From positions 1 through 64,000 of the forward strand of contig NZ_QWZQ01000014.1 in the NCBI RefSeq assembly GCF_003885105.1: a stretch of DNA of 64,000 nucleotides. Direction: 5' to 3'. How positions within the stretch are numbered: position 1 is the first letter of the stretch; each line of letters begins with the position of its first letter. Below are positions 26,050-41,569 of the stretch, piece by piece. Under the pieces are notes generated by a model. That model made no database searches, was not told the DNA's origin, and saw nothing but the letters and a program-made list of their open reading frames with translations. Source of the DNA: Lactiplantibacillus garii. Lineage in GTDB: Bacteria > Bacillota > Bacilli > Lactobacillales > Lactobacillaceae. Both the position numbers and the translations under genes were made by a program.

Positions 26050-27366
26050 TTATTCCGCCGCTTCGTTGGCAAAGTCTGGATTTAAGGCGTAAACCGTCTC
26101 ATCCGGTACGTTGATTCGTTTGATCTCCGCTCCCAACTTCTCCAACTTGCCGTGGAAATTGAAGTAACCCCGGTCGAGGTACTTCAAATTCGTAACTTCC
26201 GTGTAACCGTGAGCAACCAGACCGGCAATCACTAAGGCCGCCGCTGCCCGTAAATCACTCGCGGCAACTTGGGCACCGTTGAAATTAGTTGGGCCGTACA
26301 AAATCACTGACCGGCCTTCAATCTTAAAGTCGGCATTCATTCGGCGTAATTCTTCCAAGTGCATAAAACGGTTCTCAAAGACCGTTTCCGTTAATAAGCT
26401 CGTCCCCTGTGCACATAATTGTAAAATGGTCATCTGGGGCTGCATATCAGTTGGAAAACCCGGGTGGGGCATCGTCTTAACCGAAGTAGGCTTCAAGTGT
26501 TCCGGTCCAATGACCCGAATTCCATCGGCTTCTTCGATGACCTGCACGCCCATTTCCCGCATTTTAGAGATCAACGGCTTGTTGTGTTCCGCAATAGCGT
26601 CCTTTACTAAAACGTTACCGTGCGTCACGGCCGCCGCGACCATGAACGTCCCGGCTTCGATGCGGTCTTGAACCACGCTATGGTCACAACCGTGCATCGT
26701 TTTGACTCCTTCGATGCGTAACGTTTCCGTTCCGGCACCGGAGATTTTAGCGCCCATTTGATTTAAAATGTTGGCCAAGTCCACAATTTCGGGCTCACGC
26801 GCAACGTTTTCCATGGTCGTCACCCCATCGGCCAACGTGGCCGCCATCATAATGTTTTGCGTTGCACCAACACTTGGAAAGTCCAGGTAAATTTGGGCAC
26901 CGTGCAAGTGATCCGCCCGGGCTTCAACGTAGCCGTCGTGGCGTTCAATTTCGGCACCTAACGCACTTAAACCTTTCAAGTGGAGGTCAATTGGCCGTGA
27001 CCCAATGGCACAACCACCGGGCATCGCAACCTTTGCGTGCCCTAACCGCGCCAATAAGGGCCCCATCACAACAATTGACGCACGCATTTTTGAAACGTAC
27101 TGGAACGGGGCTTCCGCCGAAAGTTCCTGACTCGCATCAATATCGATGGTTTTATTAATTTCATCAAAATCAACTTTAGCATTTAAAAACCGTAAGACGT
27201 TATTCATTGTGAACACGTCTGATAAAACTGGTACATTTGATAAGTGCGTTTGCCCACTGCTGGCAAGTAACCCCGCAGCCAAGATGGGTAACACCGCGTT
27301 TTTAGCGCCTTCAATACGAACATTTCCCGTCAAACGTTGACCGCCATGAACAACAATTTCCTCCAT
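26050..27366 (-). CDS. murA: UDP-GlcNAc 1-carboxyvinyltransferase MurA
   Basis: 438 residues; first committed step of peptidoglycan synthesis (phosphoenolpyruvate transfer to UDP-GlcNAc). Motifs are [13 protein letters not shown] at the start, the active-site loop [17 protein letters not shown] with catalytic Cys119 (the fosfomycin target), and [13 protein letters not shown] at the C-terminus. Intact and full length. GGAGGG precedes the ATG, with TATAAT at 27390-27395 as a likely -10. It lies between the atp operon and mbl, a usual lactic acid bacterial order. Confidence 0.95.
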   Translation of the reverse strand: MEEIVVHGGQRLTGNVRIEGAKNAVLPILAAGLLASSGQTHLSNVPVLSDVFTMNNVLRFLNAKVDFDEINKTIDIDASQELSAEAPFQYVSKMRASIVVMGPLLARLGHAKVAMPGGCAIGSRPIDLHLKGLSALGAEIERHDGYVEARADHLHGAQIYLDFPSVGATQNIMMAATLADGVTTMENVAREPEIVDLANILNQMGAKISGAGTETLRIEGVKTMHGCDHSVVQDRIEAGTFMVAAAVTHGNVLVKDAIAEHNKPLISKMREMGVQVIEEADGIRVIGPEHLKPTSVKTMPHPGFPTDMQPQMTILQLCAQGTSLLTETVFENRFMHLEELRRMNADFKIEGRSVILYGPTNFNGAQVAASDLRAAAALVIAGLVAHGYTEVTNLKYLDRGYFNFHGKLEKLGAEIKRINVPDETVYALNPDFANEAAE

Positions 27367-28126
27367 GGATAACCCTCCATCATCAAGCGATTATAAACAA
27401 ACAAGTTCCGTGAGATTTCGGATTGCGTAAAAAAATAGGTTAAAAGCCAACCTAATTGAATCGTTACTAAATCAAGTTACGATCATGGGACGGGCACCGT
27501 GCACCGGCACCTCGATGAGCAATCCAAATTTTAAAATCAACAACCGGGCTAAAACGTTAAGGTGACTGTTTTTTTAGTATTACCAGACGCTTTAGTTCCA
27601 CCGGTTCCTAATCATCATAACATAGAACCCTTCTGAATAAATATTACATTTTACAATTTTGTTACAATTCCATCACAATTCCTAATTACTTATGATTGGT
27701 TAACTAATTAGATATCTAAGCACTTTTATTCATTCATTTTTTACTCATTTCGAGGGCAAATCTTTGCATACGATTCACAACTGTTGAGGCCTAAACAACC
27801 GGTCTAGACGGCACAAGTTACCTCTCATTACCCAGATTTAAACGCATCATTATTGGGGACCGTACTGCATATTATTCCAATGCCAAATGAAAATATTCGC
27901 TGGTGATTACATTAGCGGGCCATTATTATTACAAACAGATGGCGTCAGTGTAACAAGCGGGGCCACCCTTCCCAGCCAAATCCAAGGCCTGTTCAAACCC
28001 GACTAACGCCCGAAGTACCATGCAAAAATCACACTTTACCCATCTTAATTGCTGAAGCGTGCTCAGCTAAACTGGGTTTGGGGTTAGCGTCACGCCCAAC
28101 CCGTTTGGGCGTCCCACTTTTAACCG
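27367..28126. other. Long gene-poor region between murA and the atp operon
   Basis: About 760 bp without a convincing gene. It holds the murA -10 (27390-27395), a weak hairpin TAGGTT/AACCTA (27436-27454) with a minus-strand U-run, a GC-rich GGTGC repeat near 27490-27515, an AT-rich stretch at 27620-27760, a 39-codon ORF at 27887-28006, and the stem ACGCCCAA/TTGGGCGT near 28091-28112. Confidence 0.5.
27887..28006 (+). pseudogene. Short ORF, possible gene remnant
   Basis: 39 codons: begins MKIFAGDYISGPLLL and ends GLFKPD. The residue pattern looks protein-like, and its coding direction is opposite to both neighbours. No Shine-Dalgarno precedes the ATG. It may be the leftover N-terminus of a deleted gene or a chance ORF. 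Confidence 0.2.
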
Positions 28127-28160
28127 CAAAAAAAGCACCCGCCATCTTGACGGGTGCTTT
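28127..28160 (-). terminator. Terminator of the atp operon
   Basis: AAAGCACCCG/CGGGTGCTTT stem (28132-28141/28151-28160) with seven A residues (28128-28134) as the minus-strand U-tract. Confidence 0.9.
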
Positions 28161-28173
28161 ACAGGATTTACTT

Positions 28174-28602
28174 TTAACGATGCGCGACGTGTAATCGGTT
28201 CATCGCCCGCCGCAATGCGACTTGGGCCCGCGCTAACTCAGCATCATCGTGCTTTTGTTGCGCTTCTTGAATCCGACTTTCCGCCCGCTTCCGCGCATTT
28301 TCAGCCCGGGCAACGTCAATGTCATTTTGACGTTCAGCACTGTCGGCCACAATGGTGGCAACGTTATCGCTGAACTCAACGAAACCACCGTTAACGGCAA
28401 TTTCATCGTCTTCCTGATCACTTTCGAGTTGCTTGATCCGAACTTCATCGATTGCTAGCGAAGCAATCACAGGAATGTGGTTTGGTAAAATCCCGAGTTC
28501 ACCGTTAATCGTTCGAACGATCAACATTGGTGTTTTATTCTCATAGACCTGACCGTCTGGAGTTACGATGCTAACGGTTAATGATTTTGCATTGTCAGCC
28601 AT
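28174..28602 (-). CDS. atpC: ATP synthase epsilon subunit
   Basis: 142 residues. The N-terminal beta-barrel (VSIVTPDGQVYE, GELGILPNHIPVIASL, AVNGGFVEFSDN) and C-terminal helical hairpin (ARAENARKRAESRIQEA) are complete. It links the c-ring to the central stalk and inhibits idle hydrolysis. Last gene of the operon, 11 bp after atpD. Confidence 0.95.
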   Translation of the reverse strand: MADNAKSLTVSIVTPDGQVYENKTPMLIVRTINGELGILPNHIPVIASLAIDEVRIKQLESDQEDDEIAVNGGFVEFSDNVATIVADSAERQNDIDVARAENARKRAESRIQEAQQKHDDAELARAQVALRRAMNRLHVAHR

Positions 28603-28613
28603 TGAAACCCCTC

Positions 28614-30023
<1,410 letters not shown>

Positions 30024-30036
30024 TTAATTCCTCCCA

Positions 30037-30981
30037 CTATTCTTGCGCAACCAAACCACCAGTGATTTCAGTAATTTCAGTGGTAATAGCAGCTTGACGC
30101 GCACGGTTATATTTCAGATTTAAACGATCGATTAAATCGCCAGCGTTATCTGATGCGGCCTTCATCGCCGTTGACGATGAAGCGTGTTCGGCAGTCTTGG
30201 CATCCAAGATTGCACCATAAACCAAACTTTCAGCGTATTGTGGCAGTACGGCCGACAAAATTGCTTCTTCGGATGGTTCCATTTCATATTCGGGACCAAC
30301 GTCGACCCGACTGTCCTTGGCTTTACGGTTATCCTTTTCGCTTTGTGCAAAGGTTTCTTCGGAAATTGGCAACATTTTAACTGCCCGGAATCCAGAAGAA
30401 AGCCGGTTGATAAAGTGGTTATAGAACACGTAAAGTTCGTCAAAGACTTCGTTATGGTACATCGAGGTGACTGTCTTAACGATTTCACGAACTTCTTTAA
30501 AAGTTGGTACGTCGGAAACGCCGCGGTATTCATACGCCACGTTTAAACCATTCTTCTTATAAAAGTCCGCGCCAGTACCACCAACCGCCAAAACAACGGC
30601 GTTATCAGCGTTCAAGTCGTGGTCGCGCATAAAATCGTTCGTCTGTCGTAAGACGTTACTATTATAGCTGCCCACGAGCCCCCGGTCGGAGGTGATCACT
30701 AATAAACCAGTCTTTTTAACGGGACGTTGTGCCAATAATTCGCTCACCGAGATGGTGTTGGAATTACTATTAGGCACACCGGCACTGGATGACATCAGAT
30801 GAGCTTTGGCTAGATGTGACACAATGCTCTCAACCTTGGAAGCATAGACCTGATACGTCGTCGTGTGTTTTTGAATCTGGTTCAACTTGGCCGTTGAAAC
30901 CATTTGCATTGCGGACGTAATTTGGTGGGTCTTCTTAGTTGAGTCAATGCGGCGCTTAACATCCATTAATGATTCTGCCAT
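30037..30981 (-). CDS. atpG: ATP synthase gamma subunit
   Basis: 314 residues. Conserved N-terminal [19 protein letters not shown] and C-terminal [20 protein letters not shown], which form the rotating coiled-coil shaft. Full length and in the standard position between atpA and atpD. An insertion around residues 205-230 ([19 protein letters not shown]) is charged. Confidence 0.95.
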   Translation of the reverse strand: MAESLMDVKRRIDSTKKTHQITSAMQMVSTAKLNQIQKHTTTYQVYASKVESIVSHLAKAHLMSSSAGVPNSNSNTISVSELLAQRPVKKTGLLVITSDRGLVGSYNSNVLRQTNDFMRDHDLNADNAVVLAVGGTGADFYKKNGLNVAYEYRGVSDVPTFKEVREIVKTVTSMYHNEVFDELYVFYNHFINRLSSGFRAVKMLPISEETFAQSEKDNRKAKDSRVDVGPEYEMEPSEEAILSAVLPQYAESLVYGAILDAKTAEHASSSTAMKAASDNAGDLIDRLNLKYNRARQAAITTEITEITGGLVAQE

Positions 30982-31011
30982 GCACTACTCACCATCCTTT
31001 TCAGCCATTAA

Positions 31012-33089
<2,078 letters not shown>

Positions 33090-33100
<11 letters not shown>

Positions 33101-33605
33101 GCTTTCCCAACCCTTCAATATACGAATTAATTAATGCCTGTTGGCCTTCCGGATCTAACTGCTTCTTAATGATTTTTGAAGCAATTTCAACCGAAATGTC
33201 AGCAACGTCGGATTGGACGTTTTTCAAGGCATCTTGACGCTCCTGTTCAATATCCTTACGTGCGTTTTGTTTGTATTGCGTTGCTTCGTTTTGCGCGTCA
33301 GCAACGATGGTTGCCCGTTGCTTTTCACCACTCTGCTTTGCGTCAGCAACAATGTCACTGGCTTCGCTTCGTGAGTGTGATAAGGCTTCGCGCCGTTGAT
33401 CAGCTAAGTCGCTGGCTTCTTGCCGGGACTTTTGCGCTGAATCAATGTCGTTGGCAATCTTATCAGCCCGTTCGCCCATCATCTTGCTGACGGGGTTCCA
33501 GGCAACTTTAGCAATCAACGCCATTAAAACGATAAAACTAATTGCAACAAACAACATATCGCCAAGGTATAAACCGGATGCACCGATAATTAAATGCGAG
33601 AGCAT
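33090..33605 (-). CDS. atpF: ATP synthase b subunit
   Basis: 171 residues: one N-terminal membrane helix (about 12-32, LGDMLFVAISFIVLMALIAKVAW) and a long charged helix (ARKDIEQERQDALKNVQSDVADISVEIASKII). Peripheral stalk dimer. AAGGAGG precedes the ATG. Confidence 0.95.
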
Positions 33606-33658
33606 CTAATGACACCTCCTTCTTTCATTTTCATTAAAATGAACTCGTTGACCAATGA

Positions 33659-34629
<971 letters not shown>

Positions 34630-34755
34630 TGAATATCACCTCTTTCCTTTAATTTCAGGTGCCACGATAACCTTAACCTGTAACCAACACAACGTCAATT
34701 TTATCGGAATCTGAAATGGTAGACTAGGGTCGCCCCTAATCAAAATACAATGGTA

Positions 34756-34784
34756 ATAATACCACCACCGTCTAAAAATTTCAA
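34756..34784 (-). promoter_or_regulatory. Promoter of the atp operon
   Basis: On the minus strand TTGAAA (34779-34784), 17 bp, TATTAT (34756-34761). This gives a leader of about 120 nt before atpB. Confidence 0.75.
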
Positions 34785-34810
34785 AATAATTTCATGTTTT
34801 GATCATCACG

Positions 34811-34860
34811 TAAAAATCCCACGATATCAAGCTTTCAATCAACTTTCACACCGTGAGATT
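34811..34860 (-). terminator. Terminator of the uracil permease gene
   Basis: AATCCCACG (34815-34823) pairs with CGTGAGATT (34852-34860), one G-T pair, with an A-run at 34812-34816 giving U residues on the minus strand. Confidence 0.65.
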
Positions 34861-34907
34861 TTCATAAAGTCCCTCAAATTTTCAATTCTTACAACTAGTG
34901 GTTGCGC

Positions 34908-36188
34908 TTACTCTTCGTTGGCCGCGTTCTTCGGCAAGATCAGGTTCATTAGAATTCCTAACACGGTTGCGACCGCCAGACCACTAAACTGGAAAGTATT
35001 GATCTGCAAATAGGCATTCCCAATCCCAATAACCAGCACGGCCGACGCGATCATCAAATTCCGCTTCTTATTGAAATCAATCTGATTATCAATCAGGATC
35101 CGCATCCCGCTCGAGGCAATCACCCCGAACAGTAAGAAACTGACGCCCCCGATAACTGGTGACGGAATACTTTCAATTAGCGCGGACAACTTGCCCACAA
35201 AACTGAAAACAATTGCGAAAAACGCCGCCCCGGCCAACACGTAAATACTGTGGACTTTCGTAATCGCCATCACACCAATGTTTTCACCGTATGACGTCAC
35301 GGGCGGGCCCCCAACGAAACCGGCAATGATTGAAGCGGTCCCGTCACCAGCCAAGGTGTGGTTTAAACCGGGATCCTTGAAAAAGTTGCGTTTAGTTAGT
35401 TTGTTTAACACCATGATGTGTCCCATGTGTTCCGACATGGTGACAAACGCAATCGGGGCCATACTAATTATTGCGCCCCAATACACACCGGGGTGGTACG
35501 TGACAAACGGGATCTGAAATTTTGGCAATGCAAACCACGGTGCGGCTAACACCGGCGCAAAGTCAACGATGCCCGCAACGACCGCTAGTAAGTAACCACA
35601 GACGATCCCAAGTAAGATGGGAACCAAACTCATGAACCCCTTTAAAAACATGTTAAAGGCAATCGTCAACAACATCGTCCCCATGGCAACTAAGAAGAAA
35701 CGAATATCGTAAGTGTTGCCGTTCATCGTGGCATCCTTAGCGGCGGTGCCGGCTAACGACAAACCAATCACCATCACGATTGGTCCCACGACGATTGGCG
35801 GAAGGGCCTTGTCGATCCACTCCGAACCAATCGCGGTGACCAACAGACTCACTAACAAGTACACGCAACCAACGGCAACGGTCCCCTGTGCAATGGCCGG
35901 ATACCCCTGAGTTTTCATTAGTGACTGCATGACTACTACGAACGAAAAGCTGGAGCCCATGTACGCTGGAATCTTGTGGCGGGTAATCAGAATATACATT
36001 AACGTTCCGACCCCGGAACTAAATAACGCAATCCCCGGATTTAACCCGACTAAAATTGGGACTAACACGGTGGACCCAAACATGGAGAACAGGTGTTGGA
36101 TCGATAGACCTAACCAACTGCCGAACTTTGGCCGGTCATGAATGTCTAAGACCGCTTCGTCATTATGAAACGCCGTTTTCTTTGTCAT
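34908..36188 (-). CDS. uraA: Uracil permease (NCS2 family)
   Basis: 426 residues with about 14 membrane segments. NCS2 features: IQHLFSMFGSTVLVP, VTMSEHMGHIMVLNK (helix 8 Glu that binds the base) and GDGTASIIAGFVGGPPVTSYGENIGV. It imports uracil with protons, feeding Upp encoded just upstream. It is regulated by a PyrR-type attenuator in its leader. CGAAGGGG precedes the ATG. Confidence 0.93.
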   Translation of the reverse strand: MTKKTAFHNDEAVLDIHDRPKFGSWLGLSIQHLFSMFGSTVLVPILVGLNPGIALFSSGVGTLMYILITRHKIPAYMGSSFSFVVVMQSLMKTQGYPAIAQGTVAVGCVYLLVSLLVTAIGSEWIDKALPPIVVGPIVMVIGLSLAGTAAKDATMNGNTYDIRFFLVAMGTMLLTIAFNMFLKGFMSLVPILLGIVCGYLLAVVAGIVDFAPVLAAPWFALPKFQIPFVTYHPGVYWGAIISMAPIAFVTMSEHMGHIMVLNKLTKRNFFKDPGLNHTLAGDGTASIIAGFVGGPPVTSYGENIGVMAITKVHSIYVLAGAAFFAIVFSFVGKLSALIESIPSPVIGGVSFLLFGVIASSGMRILIDNQIDFNKKRNLMIASAVLVIGIGNAYLQINTFQFSGLAVATVLGILMNLILPKNAANEE

Positions 36189-36215
36189 AACGCACCCCTT
36201 CGTTTAAATAATTGC

Positions 36216-36345
36216 AAAGAAAAAACAGCCCACCACTCAAAGTGGCCGGGCTGTCAGAAAATTCATGCGGACCCAGTAAGGGTTGCACGTCCGTCATCCT
36301 TTTCAGCCTCTCTGAGCTAATTTAAAGGAACTGTTCAATTAAAAT
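36216..36345 (-). promoter_or_regulatory. PyrR-dependent attenuator leader of uraA
   Basis: The minus strand has the PyrR-binding-loop sequence CAGAGAGGCTGAAAAGGATG (36296-36315) followed by a terminator: stem ACAGCCC/GGGCTGT (36225-36231/36248-36254) with inner CCACT/AGTGG and a U-tract. PyrR with UMP should favour termination, lowering uracil uptake when pyrimidines are plentiful. pyrR itself is not in the window. Confidence 0.88.
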
Positions 36346-36346
36346 T

Positions 36347-36375
36347 AGTTTACTCGTGAACCTCCAGATTGTCAA
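36347..36375 (-). promoter_or_regulatory. Promoter of uraA
   Basis: On the minus strand TTGACA (36370-36375), 17 bp, TAAACT (36347-36352). Confidence 0.78.
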
Positions 36376-36533
36376 CTCACTGTTCAAACAAGTTGACATT
36401 ACGATTTTTGACAATCCATTTCACATTGTACAAGCACGGTAATCAACTGCTCACCGTGTAGCGTCATTAACCGCGCGCAACCTAATCACTTCCATTATAT
36501 ATAGAAATAAAGACGTCAGCGTTTCGAACACAA

Positions 36534-36566
36534 CAAAAAAGCGCCGGACAAAGATCGTCCGGGCGC
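36534..36566 (-). terminator. Terminator of upp
   Basis: GCGCCGGAC/GTCCGGGCGC stem (36541-36549/36557-36566, one bulge) with six A residues (36535-36540) as minus-strand U-tract. Confidence 0.88.
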
Positions 36567-36583
36567 ATTTTCTAAAAGCTGAT

Positions 36584-37213
36584 TTACTTCGTACCAAATA
36601 AGCGGTCACCGGCATCGCCCAAACCTGGGACAATGTAACCATCCTCATTTAGATGATCATCTAACGCGGCCGTGTAAATATCAATATCTGGGTGAGCTTC
36701 TTGGAGGGCTTTAACCCCTTCGGGAGCAGCAACTAAGCACATAAACTTAATATTGCTAGCGCCCCGCTTCTTCAACATATCCATGGCCATGATGGCTGAA
36801 CCACCGGTGGCTAACATCGGATCAACAACGAAAAGCTGCCGTTGCGAAATATCACTTGGCAATTTAACAAAATATTCGACGGGCTTCAGTGTTTTTTCGT
36901 CGCGGTACATGCCGACGTGCCCAACTTTAGCAGCCGGGATCATGTTTAAGACCCCGTCAACCATCCCTAAGCCGGCCCGTAAAATTGGCACGATGGCCAC
37001 TTTTTTACCAGCTAAGGTCTTTTGGGTGGTTTTGGTAATTGGCGTTTCAATTTCAATATCCTTCAGTGGCATGTCCCGTGAGACTTCGTAAGCCATTAAA
37101 GTTGAAATTTCATTGACCATTTCCCGGAAAACCTTTGTTCCGCACTGTTTTTCCCGAATAATCGTTAACTTATGTTGAATGAGCGGATGATTCAAAACCT
37201 CAAACTTACCCAT
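36584..37213 (-). CDS. upp: Uracil phosphoribosyltransferase
   Basis: 209 residues. Converts uracil and PRPP to UMP. The PRPP loop is [16 protein letters not shown]; the N-terminus [16 protein letters not shown] and C-terminal uracil loop [18 protein letters not shown] are typical. The ATG at 37213 is chosen by family alignment (Shine-Dalgarno AAGGAG about 13 nt upstream); the GTG at 37225 is too close to it. It works with UraA. Confidence 0.94.
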   Translation of the reverse strand: MGKFEVLNHPLIQHKLTIIREKQCGTKVFREMVNEISTLMAYEVSRDMPLKDIEIETPITKTTQKTLAGKKVAIVPILRAGLGMVDGVLNMIPAAKVGHVGMYRDEKTLKPVEYFVKLPSDISQRQLFVVDPMLATGGSAIMAMDMLKKRGASNIKFMCLVAAPEGVKALQEAHPDIDIYTAALDDHLNEDGYIVPGLGDAGDRLFGTK

Positions 37214-37293
37214 GTTGCTACGCACACTCCTTAGTGATTTCTTTCTATTGTAGCTAATTTAGAGAGAAAAAACCAGACCCCAGTATAAATTCC

Positions 37294-38532
37294 TTAATCT
37301 ACATCGATGGGGTGCTTAGCTGTCAGGGCCATTGCCTGTTCCTTGACCGCGTCCAAGTTAGCTTGGTCTTGCGGCGCTTTTAGGACTTGCAGAATCAATT
37401 CAGCCACTTTAGCGGCGTCCGTTTCGTCAAAGCCCCGGGTCGTAATAGCTGGCGTACCCAGTCGAATACCGGACGTCTTGAAGGCGCCAAGGGTTTCGTT
37501 AGGAATGGCTTCCTTGTTTACGGTAATGTAAACCGTATCTAAGAGGTCTTGGACCTGACGACCATTTAACCCGGACTTCGTGACGTCTAACGTCATCAAA
37601 TGATTATCGGTACCACCGGAAATGACCCGTACTAAGTCGGAGTCGTTAAAGACCTTGGCCATCGCTTTGGCGTTATCGATAATGCGTTGTGCATACACTT
37701 TAAAATCGGGTTGTAAATCTTCGCCCAACGCAATCGCCTTTCCCGCAATCACGTGGTCTAACGGGCCACCCTGGTTACCAGGGAACACGGCGGAGTTGAT
37801 CTTCTTAGCGTACTTTTCTTTAGCTAAGATCATCCCACCACGCGGGCCGCGTAACGTTTTGTGCGTGGTCGTCGTAACGACGTCGGCGTAAGGAATTGGG
37901 CTTGGATGTAACCCCGCCGCCACTAAGCCAGCGATGTGGGCCATATCAACCATTAACATGGCGCCGACCTCGTCCGCGATTTCACGGAACTTCGCAAAGT
38001 CGATGATGCGACTGTAGGCGGAAGCCCCAGCCACGATCAATTTAGGTTTAAATTCTTTGGCTTGTGCCAAGATATCATCGTAATTTAATTCTTCAGTTTC
38101 GGGATCCAAACCGTAGTCGTTAAAATCATAGAGTTTCCCCGAGAAGTTGACACTTGAACCGTGGGTCAAATGACCACCGGCATCGAGCGACATCCCCATT
38201 ACCCGGTCACCCGGTTGAATCAACGCCATGTAAGCAGCGGCGTTAGCTTGGGAGCCCGAGTGGGGCTGAACGTTGGCGTATTCGGCACCAAATAATTTTT
38301 TGGCCCGTTCAATAGCTAACGTTTCAACTTGGTCAATAAACTGGTTACCACCATAAAACCGGTGGCCCGGATAACCTTCGGAGTACTTGTTGGTGAGAAC
38401 ACTACCCTGAGCAGCCCGAACGCCCTTTGAGACGATGTTTTCGGATGCGATCAACTCAATGTTGTGTTGCTGACGAGCTTGTTCCTTACTAATAGCAGTC
38501 CATACTTCTGGATCTTGTTCTTGGTAATTCAT
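37294..38532 (-). CDS. glyA: Serine hydroxymethyltransferase
   Basis: 412 residues. PLP enzyme interconverting serine and glycine with tetrahydrofolate. Motifs: [30 protein letters not shown] lysine in [14 protein letters not shown], and [15 protein letters not shown]. The ATG at 38532 follows TGGAGGAG with good spacing; the 22-codon longer frame overlaps ywlC and is rejected. Confidence 0.95.
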   Translation of the reverse strand: MNYQEQDPEVWTAISKEQARQQHNIELIASENIVSKGVRAAQGSVLTNKYSEGYPGHRFYGGNQFIDQVETLAIERAKKLFGAEYANVQPHSGSQANAAAYMALIQPGDRVMGMSLDAGGHLTHGSSVNFSGKLYDFNDYGLDPETEELNYDDILAQAKEFKPKLIVAGASAYSRIIDFAKFREIADEVGAMLMVDMAHIAGLVAAGLHPSPIPYADVVTTTTHKTLRGPRGGMILAKEKYAKKINSAVFPGNQGGPLDHVIAGKAIALGEDLQPDFKVYAQRIIDNAKAMAKVFNDSDLVRVISGGTDNHLMTLDVTKSGLNGRQVQDLLDTVYITVNKEAIPNETLGAFKTSGIRLGTPAITTRGFDETDAAKVAELILQVLKAPQDQANLDAVKEQAMALTAKHPIDVD

Positions 38533-38590
38533 GAATAATTCTCCTCCATTTCGCAAGTGACAACTTTCGGGTTTTCCCGACTTGCAATCA

Positions 38591-39610
38591 TTATACACTA
38601 AAATGGGTTTGGCCGGCAGATTTATTTAAGCGGTTCATATATGCAGCACCCAAACCATTGTTATCAAAGGCTTGGCAAAGAATATCCTTAATGTTAGTTT
38701 CCGTATCAAAGTGTCGCAGGCCCGCAAACAGCTCCTGAGTTGCCGATTGAATATCGGTCCCCAGCGAAAATTGTTCGCAATTAGTGGGTAATGGATTGTT
38801 TGTTAAAATAGCGTTCGTTGCCATGACCCCCATCGGAACCTTTTGCTGCGCGGCCCACTTTAACGCCGCCGGCCAATCTTCCGTACGATCAACAATGTAA
38901 ACCTGGGCATCCGGCGCGTAGTGCTTATACTTCATCCCGGGTGCCTTGGGAACTTCCTTAGCCCCGACATGATGTTGTTCAGTTTCGACCGGCATTCCAA
39001 TCACCCGTTCAATGGCTTCCGCCGTTATTGCACCGGGGCGCAAAATTGCCGGCGTGGTCGTTGACAAGTCTAGCACGGTAGATTCAACCCCCACCTTGGT
39101 CGCCCCGTCGTCTAAAATACCGGCAATCTTACCGTCTAAATCGTGCAAAACGTGTTGGGCCGTCGTCGGACTAGGTTTGCCCGACGTATTAGCGGACGGC
39201 CCCACGATCGGCGTGTGGGCCTCCCGAATAAGGTTAAGGGTAGCGGCGTTGTCCGGATTACGAAAAGCGGCGGTGTTTAACCCCCCCGTCACCTCCGGAG
39301 CTAAGGCACCGGGTTTCAATTTAAAAATCATGGTTAACGGTCCCGGCCAAAACGCTTTGACCAATTTCTTCGCCGCTTCCGGTAACGGCTGGGCAAAGCG
39401 CTCGACCGTGGCTAGATCCGCCACGTGGACGATCAACGGGTTGTCACTGGGACGCCCCTTTGCCAAATAGACCTGCTTCACGGCCGTTACGTTGGTCGCG
39501 TCCGCGCCCAACCCGTAAACGGTCTCGGTGGGAAACGCCACGAGCTGTCCGGCGGCAATTAGTTGGGCTGCCGCCCCCACTTCACTGGGTTTAAATACTT
39601 TTGTTTCCAT
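38591..39610 (-). CDS. ywlC: L-threonylcarbamoyladenylate synthase (Sua5/YwlC)
   Basis: 339 residues: a YrdC domain ([40 protein letters not shown]) and a C-terminal Sua5 domain after about residue 230. It makes the TC-AMP intermediate for tRNA t6A37. It belongs to the tdk-prfA-prmC-ywlC-glyA cluster, 14 bp after prmC. Confidence 0.93.
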   Translation of the reverse strand: METKVFKPSEVGAAAQLIAAGQLVAFPTETVYGLGADATNVTAVKQVYLAKGRPSDNPLIVHVADLATVERFAQPLPEAAKKLVKAFWPGPLTMIFKLKPGALAPEVTGGLNTAAFRNPDNAATLNLIREAHTPIVGPSANTSGKPSPTTAQHVLHDLDGKIAGILDDGATKVGVESTVLDLSTTTPAILRPGAITAEAIERVIGMPVETEQHHVGAKEVPKAPGMKYKHYAPDAQVYIVDRTEDWPAALKWAAQQKVPMGVMATNAILTNNPLPTNCEQFSLGTDIQSATQELFAGLRHFDTETNIKDILCQAFDNNGLGAAYMNRLNKSAGQTHFSV

Positions 39611-39624
39611 AGTAGATGCCTTCC

Positions 39625-40479
39625 TTACTCATGATTGATGACCCGCAACATCCGGTCGTGGCCCGCCATGTCCTGGCGCACCGTCACTTCGGCGTGCGGC
39701 ATCGCTTTTCGAAATAATTGTTGTAACGCTGAACCTTGGTGGTACCCGAATTCAAGGTAGAGCCGACCACTCGGGGTCAAATGACTGGCGACGGTCGCCG
39801 CCAGTTGTTCATACAGGGCCAGTCCGTCGTGAGCCGCAAACAGGGCTCCCCGCGGTTCGTAGTTTAACACGCTGGCGTCCATCACGCTCTCTTCAGCGTG
39901 CGCAATGTACGGGGGATTGCTCACGATGATGTCAAACGGCGTGGCCGGAACGGCTTTTAACAGGTCGCTTTCGTAAAAATCAACCGCCAACCCTAAATGC
40001 GCGGCGTTCGTTCGGGCCACCGTTAACGCCGCTGCTGAAACGTCGCTCGCACTGACTTGCCAGTGGCGCTGCTCATGCTTTAAAGCCAATGCAATGGCCC
40101 CCGACCCGGTTCCCACGTCCAGTACGGTGATTGTCTGAGCATCCTGATAATCGGTTAAAATCCAGTCGACCAGTTCTTCGGTCTCGACTCTGGGAATCAA
40201 TACGGCCGGGTTGACCGTTAAGTCCAGGCCATAAAACGGTGCACGTCCCAGCACGTACTGCGCGGGTTCCCCAGCCACGACCCGTTTAACGGCCGCCCGG
40301 TAAGCTTGATATAAATCACTAGGCATGGGGTCTCTGTAATGAATTAACAATTGCGTTTGATTCAAACGTGTCAGCCCAAGCAATAAAAAGCGGGCGCTGT
40401 CGGTCGGCAATTGCGCCGTTTTTAGACAAAAAGAAGCCCACTGCTGGGCTTCAAAGTAAGTTGGGAACGAATTAGTCAT
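39625..40479 (-). CDS. prmC: Release factor glutamine methyltransferase
   Basis: 284 residues. Methylates the GGQ Gln of release factors with S-adenosylmethionine. The Rossmann motif [13 protein letters not shown] and catalytic NPPY (VSNPPYI) are present, and the N-terminal helical domain is intact. It overlaps prfA by 8 bp, coupling it to its substrate protein. Confidence 0.94.
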   Translation of the reverse strand: MTNSFPTYFEAQQWASFCLKTAQLPTDSARFLLLGLTRLNQTQLLIHYRDPMPSDLYQAYRAAVKRVVAGEPAQYVLGRAPFYGLDLTVNPAVLIPRVETEELVDWILTDYQDAQTITVLDVGTGSGAIALALKHEQRHWQVSASDVSAAALTVARTNAAHLGLAVDFYESDLLKAVPATPFDIIVSNPPYIAHAEESVMDASVLNYEPRGALFAAHDGLALYEQLAATVASHLTPSGRLYLEFGYHQGSALQQLFRKAMPHAEVTVRQDMAGHDRMLRVINHE

Positions 40480-41554
40480 TGGCTAATTGCTCCATCTTCT
40501 TGGTTTGATCCGCTAAGACCAACGCGTCGATGATCTCATCCAATTCACCGTTCATCACCCGGTCAAGCTTGTTCAACGTTAAACCGATTCGGTGATCCGT
40601 CACCCGGTTTTGCGGGAAGTTGTAAGTCCGAATCCGTTCGGAACGGTCCCCACTCCCAACGGCGGATTTCCGTTCGGCGTCGTACTGATTTTGTTCCCGG
40701 GACTGGTAATAATCGTAAACCCGCGCCCGTAAGATCTCCATCGCCTTGGCCCGGTTTTGTTGTTGAGACCGTTGATCTTGCATTGAAACGACGATTCCCG
40801 TTGGCAAGTGAGTCATCCGGACGGCGGACGACGTCTTGTTAATGTGTTGACCACCGGCACCGGAAGAGCGGAACACGTCGGTGCGGATATCCTTTTGGTC
40901 GAGTTTAATATCAACGTCCTTAGCTTCGGGCATCACCCCAACGGTCGCCGTAGACGTGTGGACCCGTCCCGCCGATTCGGTCACAGGGACCCGTTGAACC
41001 CGGTGGGCGCCACTCTCATACTTCAACTTAGAGTAAACTTTGTTACCGGAAATAATTAGGACGATTTCCTTGAAACCGCCAACCTCGGTTTCATTACGGT
41101 CCGCTACTTCAACGTTCCAACCCTGACGTTCAGCGTACTTGGAATACATGTTGAATAAATCAGCGGCGAACAAACTAGCTTCGTCCCCACCGGCGGCCCC
41201 GTGAATTTCCATGATGATGTTCTTATCATCGTTGGGGTCCTGCGGCAACATTAAGAGCGTAATTTCGTGCTCGAGTTGTTCCTTTTCGGCGTTTAAGTTC
41301 TTTAAATCGTCCTTGACCATCGAGCTCATATCGTCATCAAGTTTTTCCCGTAACAGTTCGTCGTTTTCTTCAATTTGGCTTTGAACCTCCTTGTAACGGT
41401 TATACTTTTCAACCGTTTCCCGGATGTTCCCCATTTCTTTTGACAACTTCATGAACCGTTGAGAATCCGCAATAACCTCGGGATCACTCAATAATTCACC
41501 CAGTTCTTCGTAACGGTCCGCGACCGCTTGTAGCTTATCAAAAAACTTATCCAT
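40472..41554 (-). CDS. prfA: Peptide chain release factor 1
   Basis: 360 residues. GGQ motif in [16 protein letters not shown], stop-codon tripeptide PVT in [14 protein letters not shown]. Reads UAA/UAG. Full length; GAGGAA precedes the ATG. Confidence 0.96.
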   Translation of the reverse strand: MDKFFDKLQAVADRYEELGELLSDPEVIADSQRFMKLSKEMGNIRETVEKYNRYKEVQSQIEENDELLREKLDDDMSSMVKDDLKNLNAEKEQLEHEITLLMLPQDPNDDKNIIMEIHGAAGGDEASLFAADLFNMYSKYAERQGWNVEVADRNETEVGGFKEIVLIISGNKVYSKLKYESGAHRVQRVPVTESAGRVHTSTATVGVMPEAKDVDIKLDQKDIRTDVFRSSGAGGQHINKTSSAVRMTHLPTGIVVSMQDQRSQQQNRAKAMEILRARVYDYYQSREQNQYDAERKSAVGSGDRSERIRTYNFPQNRVTDHRIGLTLNKLDRVMNGELDEIIDALVLADQTKKMEQLAND

Positions 41555-41569
41555 AACTTCGTTAATTCC

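Noticed and set aside
36393-36414. Two plus-strand TTGACA sequences as promoters
   Set aside because: No matching -10 at 16-18 bp and no plus-strand gene follows.
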